Notes under the pieces: model-generated
Told to the model about the DNA's origin: nothing
Databases searched by the model: none
Seen by the model: only the letters and a program-made list of their open reading frames with translations
Assembly (NCBI GenBank): GCA_018222585.1
Contig: JAAFAB010000002.1
Location: 1 to 64,000, forward strand
Direction of reading: 5' to 3'
Length of the DNA stretch: 64,000 nucleotides
Source: Paracoccaceae bacterium
Lineage (GTDB): Bacteria; Pseudomonadota; Alphaproteobacteria; Rhodobacterales; Rhodobacteraceae
In this document: positions 35,112 through 44,919 of the stretch, one piece after another
Position numbering within the stretch: the stretch's first letter is position 1
Layout of the letters: every line of letters begins with the position of its first letter
Translations under genes and position numbers: made by a program

Positions 35112-36491
35112 TCATCTTGAACGATTCGAAGTAGGCGTCGCCCCGAGATGAATCGGCACTTTGAGCATTACCGCTTCCGCCAATGCATGCCGCTTGGACA
35201 ACACTATGGCATCACCATACACCGGCCGTTTCCTGATCTGCTTCACGCTATGCCCCATCATCTCGCCGCTGACATCCATCCGCTTCGTTTCCGCGAGGAT
35301 CCGGCTCTCCCACGTGTGCCGAACACCACCGATAGTATGATCTGGCGACGGTAGCAGCCCGTTGTTCCGCATGTATTGGTTCATCGTCGCTGAGTAGGTG
35401 CTCTTTCCTCGGTAGCGTGGAAAACCATCGGGATGGCGCTTCGCTGCAGCCAGCGCCACCCCGACCAGGGGAACCTCGCGAACAGACGACGTGTTCTTGA
35501 TCTCTCGCCGGTTCTCGCCTTCCTCGAAGCGCAGTCGCAGTCGCAGTCGCAGTCGCAGATGCGGGGTCGGGTGATCCAGCACGATCGCCTCCGGCGGCAG
35601 GTCGCAGATTTCCGACTGGCGGCATCCGGTCTCGATAGAGATCAGCAGGATGTCCCGCGCTTCGTCGTTCGTGCCATCGAATGCGCCGGGCGCGAACCAC
35701 TTCTCGGTGATCCAATCCACAGGGATCTCGAGCTTGCGGCTCTCGGCCTTGTGCCGGTCCTTCAGCGAGACGCGATGATACGGATACGGCGGATCAGGTT
35801 GCGCGATACTCTCGTAGTAGCGGCGCAGCATCCCGGCCATGTTGGCAAAATCCTTGTTCGCGCTCTCCATCGAGAGGTTCTCGGCAGCGATCTTCTTCTG
35901 CCACCAAGCCTTGTGCTTCAACGCGGCGGCGTGGTCGATCTCCGTCACCAGCACGTCTTTCCTACCGAGCGCAGCCTGCAGGTTGGCGGCCGCGCGCTTG
36001 CGTGGATTGCGCCAGAGGCGCATCTGGTTTTCGCTCTTGTAGCGGTTGTCGTGGGCCGCGATAAGCTCGACCTCTTCGACGAGGCCGGAGAGCCGCAGAG
36101 TAGGCTCCTCCACAGCGCCAAGGAGGGCCTTGGCGGTCTCTGTCGCGGGATCGGCAGAGGATGCCTCCACCCGCTCCAGTACGTCTTCCAGTGGCGCCTC
36201 CAGGAGGTCGGAAAGGGGCCTGTAGGCAAAGCCTCGGGCCTGGGCGATCTTCTGCGCCGCACGATACGCGTCGGCCTCTTCTGGGCGCTCCTTGATGATG
36301 GTCATCTGGTCGAGCTCGGCGAGTAGCTTTGCCTTCACGTCCGGCAGCAGTTCCCTCGCACGGCGTTCGCTGTCGGTCTCCAGACTGCGGTGAATCTCGT
36401 TGCGCCCGGCGACCGCGCGATACCGTTTCGGCACGCGCATCCGCAGGTGCCAGGTTGTCCCGCGCTTGATGAGTCCCGCCATTCGTGGCAC
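35112..36491 (-). CDS. tyrosine-type site-specific integrase of island 1
   Basis: A 459-residue integrase. The N-terminus (MAGLIKRGTTWHLRMRVPKR) is an arm-binding domain of the DUF6538 type. The catalytic half has Arg291 (ETGCRQSEI), Lys332 as a candidate, Arg391-His392 in GGVRHTWES, His414 (MMGHS) and Tyr425 (PVYGD); the first His of box II is replaced by Gly388. The hexanucleotide repeat at 35531-35558 expands residues 312-321 to Leu-Arg five times. It starts 140 bases left of the second att core and reads away from it. It is the only intact integrase of the three here and should serve island 1. Confidence 0.9.
   Translation of the reverse strand: MPRMAGLIKRGTTWHLRMRVPKRYRAVAGRNEIHRSLETDSERRARELLPDVKAKLLAELDQMTIIKERPEEADAYRAAQKIAQARGFAYRPLSDLLEAPLEDVLERVEASSADPATETAKALLGAVEEPTLRLSGLVEEVELIAAHDNRYKSENQMRLWRNPRKRAAANLQAALGRKDVLVTEIDHAAALKHKAWWQKKIAAENLSMESANKDFANMAGMLRRYYESIAQPDPPYPYHRVSLKDRHKAESRKLEIPVDWITEKWFAPGAFDGTNDEARDILLISIETGCRQSEICDLPPEAIVLDHPTPHLRLRLRLRLRFEEGENRREIKNTSSVREVPLVGVALAAAKRHPDGFPRYRGKSTYSATMNQYMRNNGLLPSPDHTIGGVRHTWESRILAETKRMDVSGEMMGHSVKQIRKRPVYGDAIVLSKRHALAEAVMLKVPIHLGATPTSNRSR
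35531..35558. repeat. hexanucleotide microsatellite in the integrase gene
   Basis: The six bases GCAGTC occur four times in a row, followed by GCAG. Each unit encodes Leu-Arg on the minus strand, so length changes would keep the frame. Confidence 0.85.
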
Positions 36492-36533
36492 CTGCTTTTC
36501 TTGATTGTTGTCGTCGACATAGGCTCAATGGCC

Positions 36534-36554
36534 TGCTACACAATTTGCTACACA
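36534..36554 (+). repeat. TGCTACACA arm-site pair, island 1 right
   Basis: TGCTACACA at 36534-36542 and 36546-36554, 12-bp period. It lies 43 bases upstream of the integrase start, so binding there could also control integrase expression. Confidence 0.75.
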
Positions 36555-36631
36555 TTCGGCCTCTTTAATGAATGCCGATGGTGGCAAAATCATCATAGAA
36601 ATATGGCATTTTCAGCGCGCGGATCGTCGCA

Positions 36632-36654
36632 TTCGAATCCCTTCGTCTCCGCCA
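36632..36654 (+). other. shared att core between islands 1 and 2
   Basis: An exact 23-base copy of the tRNA-Ser 3' end (24990-25012). No tRNA 5' part is present, so this is a junction, not a gene. It acts as attR for island 1 and attL for island 2. Confidence 0.9.
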
Positions 36655-36742
36655 CTTTATCACGCGCGGAAAATTACTTCCCTTGTGATGCCAAGGCGTT
36701 GTGGAGCGATCTTGCTTTGACTCGCCTTCTGGCGCCTTGTTC

Positions 36743-36763
36743 TGCTACACAATTTGCCCCACA
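36743..36763 (+). repeat. TGCTACACA arm-site pair, island 2 left
   Basis: TGCTACACA at 36743-36751; the second copy at 36755-36763 is TGCCCCACA. The 12-bp period is kept. It lies 24 bases before the start of the broken integrase. Confidence 0.7.
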
Positions 36764-36786
36764 ATTTGCTCTTTTGATGGGCTGAC

Positions 36787-37774
36787 GTGGAGGGGCTGAT
36801 GGCGGTGATGTTGCGTGGAACCACCTGGAATTTGCGCAAGCGCGTGCCTGCCCGCTATAGCAAGGTTGAGCCCCGCAAAGAGCTTTGGCTAAGCCTTCAT
36901 ACAGATTCTAAGGCCAAAGCAGAGGCCAAGGCGCCCGCGATCTGGCGTGCGCAGATTGAAGCTTGGGAAGCGCGTCTGGCAGGTGCAACGGAAGACGCCG
37001 AGAAGCGGTTTCAGGCAGCTCAGGATCTGGCCGGGAAGCGAGGTTTTTCCTGGTTGCCCCTGGCGGAGGTCACGCACTTGCCGCGCGCAGATCTGCTGAA
37101 GCGGATTGAGGCCATTCCTGCCCATAGCCAGCAGCCGAACCGCCAGGAGGCTGCTGCGATCCTCGGCGCCGTGTCTGCACCCGAGATCACGGTGTCGTGG
37201 GCAGTTGAGCACTACTGGAGTCTTGCGCGTGACCGGGTGGCCGACAAAAGCCCTGATCAGCTGCGTCGCTAGCGCAACCCTCGCATCAAGGCCGCAAGGA
37301 ACTTCATCACCCTGCTTGGCGGCAAACCCATTTCGGAGATCCCCGGGGAGGATATGCTGGCCTTTCGGGGCTGGTGGCTTGACCGCATCGACGATGAGGG
37401 GCTCACCGCAAATTCCGCCAATAAGGATCTGACCCATTTGGGAGACATCCTCAAGACCGTCAACAAGATGAAACGTCTTGGACTGGTCCTGCCACTTGGG
37501 GACCTTGCCCTGAAGGAAGGCAAGGCACGTCCGCGTCTGCCGTTTTCCTCTGACTGGATACGGGAGCGCCTGCTTGCTCCAGGAGCGCTGGATGGGCTCA
37601 ACGCCCAGGCTCGGGCGATTTTTCTGCTCATGATCAATACCGGCGCGCGCCCGAGTGAACTCGCCGCGTTGAGTGCTGGTGCGATCCACCTTCAGGCAAA
37701 TACACCCTACATCGAGATCATCGGCGAAAACCGGCAACTCAAGAGCGTGAATGCACAGCGTAAGATCCCGGTTC
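36787..37774 (+). pseudogene. broken integrase of island 2
   Basis: An integrase of the same type as that of island 1, with the N-terminus VMLRGTTWNLRKRVPARY. A TAG at 37270-37272 interrupts the frame; downstream the same frame continues with RNPRIKAARNFITLLGGKPI and the box I region FLLMINTGARPSELAALSAG. At about 37775 the sequence joins IS DNA, and the C-terminal catalytic His and Tyr are missing. Two independent lesions, a nonsense codon and a truncation, make it inactive, so island 2 depends on another integrase, possibly that of island 1. Confidence 0.88.
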
Positions 37775-37972
37775 TTCCAGTTGAAATAGGTCGCTTGGCT
37801 GATCCCCGCCTTGCGGCAGATCTCGGCCACCGGCGTGCCTTCCTCGCCTTGCCTCAGCATGTACGCCTTCTGCGCCTCCGTGAGCCTCGATGCTTTCATC
37901 GTCTTCAGCTCCTCTCCCAGCCAGCGAAGGTTAGCCGAAAACTCCAGTTTCAAACGGTCCAGTTCTCAGGGG
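37775..37972 (-). mobile_element. IS3-family orfA fragment
   Basis: The minus strand encodes MKASRLTEAQKAYMLRQGEE and VAEICRKAGISQATYFNWK, the start of an IS3-group OrfA (start at 37899). The upstream end TGAGAACTGGACCG is typical of the left end of this group. The rest of the IS is absent, so it is a scar, joined directly to the broken integrase. Confidence 0.75.
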
Positions 37973-37978
37973 GCAGAG

Positions 37979-38389
37979 CAAGGCGACCGCGCCCCGTTTT
38001 CTCGCGGCCATGCTGGTCGCCGTTCGATGGGCCTTCAGATATGTCGCGTCGATCATCACGGTCTTCTTTTCGCCGTGCTCGACGGCTAGGCCCACCATCA
38101 TCCGCGCGAAGATCCCTTTCTCGCTCCAGCGCTTCCAGCGGCTGTAGAGCGTCATGTGCGGCCATAGGCATCCGGGACATCTCGCCACCTTAACCCATTG
38201 CGATTGATGAAGGTAATCCCGCTCAAAACCCGCTTGTCATCGACCCGAGGCCGCCCATGCGACTTCGGAAAGAAGGGTTCAGGACGCACCATCTGCGCGT
38301 CGTTCAGTCAAAAAAGATCGCTCGTGTTACCGCTCCGTTTTCGGAGCCCTGAATCACGCAGCGCGGCGGAAATCAATGCATCCTGACCC
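37979..38389 (-). mobile_element. truncated IS5-family copy A
   Basis: About 411 bases that match positions 46614-47022 of copy B with roughly 20 differences. It keeps the right terminal repeat ATCCTGACCC (38380-38389), but the left end was lost at about 37978. The encoded transposase part includes IDATYLKAHRTATSMAARK. It has the same orientation as copy B. Confidence 0.85.
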
Positions 38390-38436
38390 TAATCAGGTGT
38401 CGCACCCGCGAACAATGTGCCCGCTCCGCGCTGTCC

Positions 38437-39765
38437 TTACGAGAGCGCGGCGGCGGGGGGAAGCGTGACCGTCGCCGTCAGTCCGCTTGGCTCGCGGGCG
38501 GACAGGGTCAGCGTCCCCCCGTGGCCGCGAACGACCTCATTCACGATGGAAAGCCCAAGGCCGAAGCCACTGCGCTGCGTCGGGGTGCGCGAGCCATCTG
38601 CCTTGACGAATGGGTCCAGAACTTTTGTGCGCATGTCCTCTGGCAAACCGGGGCCGTTGTCTGAAACCTCGATCCGGGTGGTCCCGTCTGCACCTGCCGC
38701 AAGGGTCACATCCACGATGGTCCCGAATTTCGTGGCATTATCAACAAGGTTGGAGACCGCGCGGGCCAGTGTTCGCGGGCGGCACGCGAGGGCCAGCCGG
38801 GCCGGGCCAGAGTATGTGACCGTAAAGCCAACGTCGGAGAAGTCGGAACAGAGTGTGCGCAGCAGGCTGGGCAAGTCGGTTTTGCGGACGGGTTCGGTCA
38901 GGTTTTCGTAGCGAAGATAGTTCAGCGTTTCGGTGATCATCTCGTTGATCGACCCTATGTCGCGCATCAGCAGGGTTGCGGTATCGGCCGGAACGGTGCG
39001 CTCGACACGAAGCTGCAAGCGCGTGAGCGGTGTGCGAAGGTCATGGCTGACCGCGCGCAACATTGCCGTCCGGTCCTCCAGCAAACCACGTATATGCAGG
39101 CGCATCTCGTTCAGCTTGCGCCCGAGCAGGCGGATTTCCTGCGGTCCGGTTTCAACAAAAACCCGATCTGTCGGATCGGTGTTGCTTTGCGCCTCTGCCG
39201 CCGCCGCCGCGATCCGGGTCAGCGGTCCGGTCACCAGACGCGCGGCATAGATCGACAGCAGGACCACCGGAAGAATGACTACGATCACCTGCAGCATGAT
39301 ATTGACGGTGAAGTCGTTGAACATGTTCGGCACGGGCACGATTGTCGGTGAAAATACCAGCAGCCTGCCACCGAGGTCGACCACGATGCCGAGATCCGCA
39401 CCCTCCTCGCCTGCAACCGTCCAGGCGGGGCGCCCATAGCTGTTCGAGAGGGCGAACAACAGGCGGTCCTGAAAGTCGGAAGTGCCTGCGCTTGGCTGGT
39501 CAAAAGGCTCCGCCCACGACACCAGCAATCCCGATTGGCGTGTGGCGGCCATCACGGCTTCCGCGAATCCAGGAGCGTCATTATTTTCGATCTGATCCGC
39601 CACGAGGTCGATCTGCGCCGCCAGAAGTTCGGCCCGCGAGAGCTGTGTATCCTCGGGAAAGAACGGCTGGGTAAACGCTGCCAGAATGCAGACAAGCAGG
39701 ATCGGTGCCACGGCGAGCGTCACGATCTGAGTGCGTATCGGGCCTTCGAGGAAGCAGCGAAGCAT
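38437..39765 (-). CDS. sensor histidine kinase
   Basis: A 442-residue membrane kinase. TM1 is about residues 15-33 and TM2 about 156-176, enclosing a small periplasmic domain. A HAMP linker is followed by the H-box SHDLRTPLTRLQLRVE with His241, then NLVDNATKFG (N-box), DNGPGLPED (G1) and GFGLGLS (G2). All motifs are intact. The start shares one base with the stop of the response-regulator gene (TGATG). It would phosphorylate that regulator in response to an envelope signal. It is the last gene of the operon that begins with mipA. Confidence 0.92.
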   Translation of the reverse strand: MLRCFLEGPIRTQIVTLAVAPILLVCILAAFTQPFFPEDTQLSRAELLAAQIDLVADQIENNDAPGFAEAVMAATRQSGLLVSWAEPFDQPSAGTSDFQDRLLFALSNSYGRPAWTVAGEEGADLGIVVDLGGRLLVFSPTIVPVPNMFNDFTVNIMLQVIVVILPVVLLSIYAARLVTGPLTRIAAAAAEAQSNTDPTDRVFVETGPQEIRLLGRKLNEMRLHIRGLLEDRTAMLRAVSHDLRTPLTRLQLRVERTVPADTATLLMRDIGSINEMITETLNYLRYENLTEPVRKTDLPSLLRTLCSDFSDVGFTVTYSGPARLALACRPRTLARAVSNLVDNATKFGTIVDVTLAAGADGTTRIEVSDNGPGLPEDMRTKVLDPFVKADGSRTPTQRSGFGLGLSIVNEVVRGHGGTLTLSAREPSGLTATVTLPPAAALS

Positions 39766-40520
39766 CAGATCTTCTCGACATGCGGTGTGAAGATATAGCC
39801 GCCCATCCGCACCGTCTTGATCAGGACCGGCTCGCGCAAGTTTGGCTCGATCTTCTGGCGCACGCGACTGACATGTACGTCCACGCTGCGCTCGACAGGG
39901 CCGGCGACACCCACGTGCGTGAGCGCCAGCAGATCGCGGCGGCTGAGGATGCGCCGGGGGTTCAGGCAGAGGGCCAGCAAGACGTCGAATTCGGCGGATG
40001 TCAGGGACACCTCCGAGCCTTCCGGGTCGAGCAGTTGCCGGGCCAGAGGGTCGATGCGCCAGCCATTGAAGGACATCGCGGTGCGTGCCGGCTGGCTGGC
40101 TTCACCAAATGCCGCACGCCGCAGAAGAGCTTTCACCCGCGCCACCAGCTCGCGCGAGTTGAAGGGCTTGGCGATGTAGTCATCCGCCCCGATCTCGAGC
40201 CCGACGATGCGATCCACATCGTCGCCGAGCGCAGTGACGAGAATGATGGGCGTCGATGAGGTAGCGCGCAGGCGTCGGCAGACACTGAGCCCATCCTCGC
40301 CCGGAAGCATGATGTCCAGCAGGATCATGTCGAAGGTCCCGCTTCGCAAAGCCTCGTCCATTGCAGCCCCCGACCCGGCAATCGTGGTGGCAAAGCCGTG
40401 TTCGACCAGAAGATCGGCGAGCATTCCGGCGATTTCGCGATCATCCTCGACCAGTAGGATTCGGGTTGTTGTATCGAGCGACATTTTCATCAGATCCGGC
40501 GCTTGGGGATGGGCGTTCAT
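39765..40520 (-). CDS. OmpR-family response regulator
   Basis: A 251-residue regulator. The receiver has ILLVEDD near residues 21-27, the phosphoacceptor Asp69 (MILLDIMLPGEDG), and YIAKPF near residue 117. The winged helix has ERSVDVHVSRVRQKIEPN. The long N-terminal tail (MNAHPQAPDLMKMS) may not be translated; an ATG at residue 13 would start closer to the domain. It lies 14 bases after the RND pump gene and overlaps the kinase. The four 10-bp repeats at 45831-45870 are the likely target. Confidence 0.93.
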   Translation of the reverse strand: MNAHPQAPDLMKMSLDTTTRILLVEDDREIAGMLADLLVEHGFATTIAGSGAAMDEALRSGTFDMILLDIMLPGEDGLSVCRRLRATSSTPIILVTALGDDVDRIVGLEIGADDYIAKPFNSRELVARVKALLRRAAFGEASQPARTAMSFNGWRIDPLARQLLDPEGSEVSLTSAEFDVLLALCLNPRRILSRRDLLALTHVGVAGPVERSVDVHVSRVRQKIEPNLREPVLIKTVRMGGYIFTPHVEKI

Positions 40521-40534
40521 GGCATGAAATCGGG

Positions 40535-43500
40535 TTATGTATTGTGTCTTTCGCCGGGACGGGCGGCTGTCACATCGCCATCGTGGCCCGTGACGAAGCG
40601 GCCAAGGACGCGGCGCAGGAAACGGCTCAGGTCATCCATATACGTGAACATCGCGGGTACGAAAACAAGGCTGAGTGCGGTCGAGGTCATCAACCCTCCG
40701 ATCACCGCGATGGCCATGGGCGCACGGAACCCGCTACCTTCGCCCAGTGCAAGAGCCGAGGGCATCATGCCGGCGGACATGGCGATTGTGGTCATCACGA
40801 TCGGCTGAGCTCGTTTCATGCCCGCGTCGATCAGGGCTTGGCGGCGCGGCGTTCCGCGCGCAATTTCCTCGATGGCAAAGTCCACAAGGAGGATTGCATT
40901 CTTGGTGGCGATGCCGATCAGCATGAGAAAACCGATCACCACCGGCAGGCTGATGGCATTTCCGGTAAGCAGCAGGGCCGCCATGGCGCCGCCGATGCTT
41001 AGAGGCAGGGACAGCAGGATTGTGACGGGCTGGAAGATATCCTCGAACAGCAGGATGAGCACGGCCAGCACCAGCATCAGCCCGGCCCCCATGGCCATCA
41101 TGAAGCCTGAGAACACCTCCTGCATCAGTTGTGCATCGCCGAATTCACTCAGACTGACGCCCTGTGGCAGGCTCTGAGCTTCTTCGAGCGCCATGACTGA
41201 CGCCAGCGCCGTACTCAGGGCCACATCGGGGGCAAGATCGGCTTCGATCAGGATCTGGCGCTCACGATTGTACCGCGCGACGTTCGACGGGCCCGTGCCC
41301 GCATGAATATCGGCCACCGCCATCAACGGGACGGCCGCCCCGCTACTGCTGCGCACCAGCAGGGTTTCGAGCGTTGCCAGATCGCGCCTTGCGCTGTCGT
41401 CCAGCCGCACGTTGATATCAATCAGGCGTTCCCCGTCGGAAAACTTTGCCAACTCCTGCGATTGATCGCCAAGCGTTGCGATCCGCAGCACCGAGGCGAT
41501 TTCCGCCGCTGACACCCCGAGCATCGCCGCATCCGCCGGTCGCGGCACGACGCGCAGCTCGGGCCGGTCCATCGCGGCATTGGATTGTACATTCCGCAAC
41601 TCCGGCACCTGCAGGCGGATGGCCGCTTCCAGCGCCTCGGCCGCACGTGCGACCGCGCCGCCGTCCGGGCCTGAGACGTTCAGGGAAAATTCGCGGCCGC
41701 CCTGACCGCTCAAGAAACTCATTTTGAGGTCCGGGATGACGGAAAGATCGGCCTGCGCCGCGCGTTCGAACCCGCGCAGATCAAGGCTGCGCTCGCCAGC
41801 GGGCACAAGTGTGATGATCACGCTGCCCTCGCGCATCTCGCGCTCATTGCCCAGGCTGGCAAAGACAGAAGCCACTGCGGGATGGGCCTGAAGCCGGTCG
41901 CTGATCCGCAACATCGTGGCTTCGGCATCACTCATCGTCACGCCCGGCGCCAACTCTACGTTCAGCACGGACCGGCTTCCGTCTTCGCCGGGCAAGAGGC
42001 CCGATGGCAGCAATGTCGCCATGAAGATTGAAATGGAGAAGATCACGACCCCGCCGGTGATCGTCAGGAAACGCCAGCGCAGCGTCCAGTCGAGCAGCCG
42101 TGAATACCACTGTAGCACAGGCCCCGCTGCGGCTTCGGCATGGCCTGCGTCCTTCATGAAATATGCGGCGATCAAGGGTGTGATCAGGCGCGCGACCAGT
42201 AGGGAGAAAGCCACCGAGACCGCCACGGTGATGCCGAATTGCAGGAAATATTGGCCGGCGATCCCACTCATGAAGCTCACCGGCAGGAAAACCGCGATGA
42301 TCGTGGCCGATGTCGCGACGACTGCCAGCCCGATCTCGCCCGCCGCATCGATCGAGGCCTGGAACGCCGACTTGCCCGTCCGCATGTGGCGTATGATGTT
42401 CTCGATCTCGACAATCGCATCGTCCACCAGCACACCGGTGACCAGCGTCACGGCCAGCAGGCTGATCGTATTCAGTGAAAACCCGAACATGCTCATCAGC
42501 CAGAACGTCGGCAGGATCGAGAGCGGGATGGCGAGCGACGATATGAGGGTGGCGCGGAAATCCTTGAGGAAGATAAGGACAACCACGATCGCCAGAATGG
42601 CACCTTCGATCAGCGTATCCATCGCGGCGGCATAGCTTGCTTCGATATCGCGAACGGATGTGTCGATCAGCTGGATCGAGATATCGTCGTTTTCCGCATC
42701 CAGCGTCTCCAGTGCGTCGGCCACTTGCTGCGCGACGACGGGCGCGGAGAAACCGGGTGCCACGAAGACGCTGAAGGCGGTGACGGGTTGCCCGTTCTGA
42801 AGCGCTATGCTGCGGACCTCGGCCTGCGCATCGGTGACCGTGGCCAGTTCGCTCAGTTGGACATTCCTGCCGCCCGGCAAGATCAGTTCGAGCGCCGCAA
42901 GGGCCGCGATATCGCCTGCGGCCCCGGTCACGCGGAGCAATTGTTCCTGCGATCCGATCTCACTGCGCCCGCCGGCCTGATCCAGTGTGGTGCGCGCCAG
43001 TTGGGCGCTGACCTCTGCGGCGGTGATGCCGAGCGCTCGCAGACGGACCGGGTCGAGGTTCACCCGGATCTCGCGCTCGGCCCCGCCTTCGCGCTGAACA
43101 CGCGCCACGCCGGTCACGCCCTGCAGAGCCCGCGCCACCGTGTTGTCGATCAGCCATGACACCGTCTCGGGCAAAAGTTGGGGGGCATGGACCGCATAGG
43201 TCGCGATGGGATCGCCTTCCGCCTCCACCCGCTGGATCACCGGTTCGTCCACGGCACCGGGCAAATCGCCGCGTATGCTGCTTACGGCATCGCGCACGTC
43301 GTCGACGGCACGGTCCACCGGCACGTCAAGCTCGAACTCCACCGATGTCACGGATTGACCGTCGGTCACGGAGGACGAGACGTTGCGCACTCCCGTAAGG
43401 CCGGACACCGCGGCTTCGACCGGCATCGTCACCTGGGTTTCCATCTCGACAGGGGCCGCGCCCGATTGGGAGACGGCGACCGCCACCAGCGGGATCTCCA

Positions 43501-43624
43501 CCTCGGGCATGCTGGTGATCGGCAGCGCCCTGAACGATACCAGACCCGCGACGACCAGCACTGAGAACAGCACCAGTGACGGCAATGGTTTGTGAATGGC
43601 CCAGGCGGAGATGTTGAAAGACAT
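40535..43624 (-). CDS. RND family efflux pump, inner-membrane subunit
   Basis: A 1029-residue HAE1-type pump with TM1 after AWAIHKPLPSLVLFSVL, the proton-relay motif TGVLVDDAIVEIENI and the late relay Lys in GIATKNAILLVDFAIE. It shares only the general plan with the AcrB-type pump at 6.5 kb; the N-terminal loop motif ITSMPEVEIPLVAVAV is of the heavy-metal/lipid-like HAE1 branch. The adaptor gene overlaps its start by one base (TGATG). It would export a compound from the periplasm or membrane. Confidence 0.93.
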   Translation of the reverse strand: MSFNISAWAIHKPLPSLVLFSVLVVAGLVSFRALPITSMPEVEIPLVAVAVSQSGAAPVEMETQVTMPVEAAVSGLTGVRNVSSSVTDGQSVTSVEFELDVPVDRAVDDVRDAVSSIRGDLPGAVDEPVIQRVEAEGDPIATYAVHAPQLLPETVSWLIDNTVARALQGVTGVARVQREGGAEREIRVNLDPVRLRALGITAAEVSAQLARTTLDQAGGRSEIGSQEQLLRVTGAAGDIAALAALELILPGGRNVQLSELATVTDAQAEVRSIALQNGQPVTAFSVFVAPGFSAPVVAQQVADALETLDAENDDISIQLIDTSVRDIEASYAAAMDTLIEGAILAIVVVLIFLKDFRATLISSLAIPLSILPTFWLMSMFGFSLNTISLLAVTLVTGVLVDDAIVEIENIIRHMRTGKSAFQASIDAAGEIGLAVVATSATIIAVFLPVSFMSGIAGQYFLQFGITVAVSVAFSLLVARLITPLIAAYFMKDAGHAEAAAGPVLQWYSRLLDWTLRWRFLTITGGVVIFSISIFMATLLPSGLLPGEDGSRSVLNVELAPGVTMSDAEATMLRISDRLQAHPAVASVFASLGNEREMREGSVIITLVPAGERSLDLRGFERAAQADLSVIPDLKMSFLSGQGGREFSLNVSGPDGGAVARAAEALEAAIRLQVPELRNVQSNAAMDRPELRVVPRPADAAMLGVSAAEIASVLRIATLGDQSQELAKFSDGERLIDINVRLDDSARRDLATLETLLVRSSSGAAVPLMAVADIHAGTGPSNVARYNRERQILIEADLAPDVALSTALASVMALEEAQSLPQGVSLSEFGDAQLMQEVFSGFMMAMGAGLMLVLAVLILLFEDIFQPVTILLSLPLSIGGAMAALLLTGNAISLPVVIGFLMLIGIATKNAILLVDFAIEEIARGTPRRQALIDAGMKRAQPIVMTTIAMSAGMMPSALALGEGSGFRAPMAIAVIGGLMTSTALSLVFVPAMFTYMDDLSRFLRRVLGRFVTGHDGDVTAARPGERHNT

Positions 43625-44868
43625 CAGAAGCTCCCATCGGGCGAGGCGGACACCAGGGGAACGGGTGAGACGATGCTGCCCGCCTGCAATAGGCCACCAG
43701 CGGCGGCGACCACGATCTCGCCCTGCTCCAGCCCGTCGACGATTTCGATACCGCTTGCGTCGGTCAGTCCCGTCACCACACGCCGCAGTACGATGACGCC
43801 GTCCCGTACCACCTGCACCGACTGACCCTCATCGTCCGACAGAACTGCTGCGCGCGGCACCACGACAGCGATGCGCCTGTCGCTTTGAAAGGTCGCCTGG
43901 GCATAGCTGCCCGTCTTCATCGCGCCGCCCGGCAGCCGGATCCAGGCGGTTCCCATCCGGGTCGCAGGATCGACCGACGGCGAAACCAGCCGGATGTCCC
44001 CCTTAAGTGTGTCGTCATAGCCGGCAATCGCGACGGCGACCGCTTGCCCCTGACGCAGCGAGTGTATCGCGGTTTCCATAACGGACGCCTCCATCTCGAT
44101 CTCACCATCCTTCAGAATTCGGAACAGGGGCTCTGCGTCCGTGCTCACTGTCTGGCCCAACCGGGCGTTGCGCTGCGCAATGATCCCCGGCTCCGGGGCG
44201 CGGACCGTCGTCCGCTCCAGTTGCCACATGAGGTCTTTTCGCACGGCCATCAGGCCACGAAGATCAGCCTCGGCGGCGGTCAGGGCGGCCCTCTGCGCAT
44301 CGACCCGCGCCTGTCCGATCTCGGCAGCCATCTTCCGCTCCTCACCGGTCTGATCGGAAATGCCGCCTCCCGACAGGAGTTCGCGCGCGCGCTGCCATTC
44401 CGCATTGGCGCCGCGTGCGGACGCCTCGGCCTCGGCCAGCAAGGCGCGGGTCTGCGCGATGACGGCTTCGGCCCGGGTCACGTCGGCAGCACTCTGCTCC
44501 AGTTGCAGTTCGATCCGCTGCGGGTCGAGGAGCGCGAGCACCTGGCCCGCCGTCACCCGGTCGCCGACATCGACAAGGTATTGCCGCAGCCTCACGCCAG
44601 AGACCTGCGCGTTGACCAGCACCTCCTCCCGGCCGACAAGGGTTCCACCAGCGACGTAACTGCGGGAGATGGCGCGCCGCTCTGCCATCACGACATGGAC
44701 GGACATGGGCAGGTCCGCCGGACTTTCGAACTGGATGTCTGCAGAGTGGCTGTCAGGGAAGAGGCTGTGGCGGAACACGTACCCGAGCCCGCCAAGCAAG
44801 ATCGTGGCAACCAGCAGCCAATGGCGCAGAGTTTCGAAGCGTCGCTTCGAGGGTGGCCGGTCAGTCAT
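43624..44868 (-). CDS. RND efflux membrane-fusion protein
   Basis: About 414 residues. An ATG at 44880 would add four residues; the one at 44868 begins TDRPPSKRRFETL. The N-terminus is a single membrane helix (RHWLLVATILLGGLGYVF) rather than a cleaved signal. Next come the lipoyl half (VNAQVSGVRLRQYLVDVGDR), a long helical hairpin, and the barrel/MP domains (RTSTLRGD-like strands, GLEQGEIVVAAAG). It links the pump to an outer-membrane partner; the MipA/OmpV-like protein encoded upstream is a possible but unproven one. Confidence 0.9.
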   Translation of the reverse strand: MTDRPPSKRRFETLRHWLLVATILLGGLGYVFRHSLFPDSHSADIQFESPADLPMSVHVVMAERRAISRSYVAGGTLVGREEVLVNAQVSGVRLRQYLVDVGDRVTAGQVLALLDPQRIELQLEQSAADVTRAEAVIAQTRALLAEAEASARGANAEWQRARELLSGGGISDQTGEERKMAAEIGQARVDAQRAALTAAEADLRGLMAVRKDLMWQLERTTVRAPEPGIIAQRNARLGQTVSTDAEPLFRILKDGEIEMEASVMETAIHSLRQGQAVAVAIAGYDDTLKGDIRLVSPSVDPATRMGTAWIRLPGGAMKTGSYAQATFQSDRRIAVVVPRAAVLSDDEGQSVQVVRDGVIVLRRVVTGLTDASGIEIVDGLEQGEIVVAAAGGLLQAGSIVSPVPLVSASPDGSF

Positions 44869-44919
44869 GTGATTCCCCATGAGAAAGCCAGGTGCCGCGC
44901 GGCACCTGGCTTGCTGCGA

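Noticed and set aside
36632-36654. Possible second tRNA-Ser
   Set aside because: Only the T-loop to CCA part is present; the anticodon and D-arms are absent.
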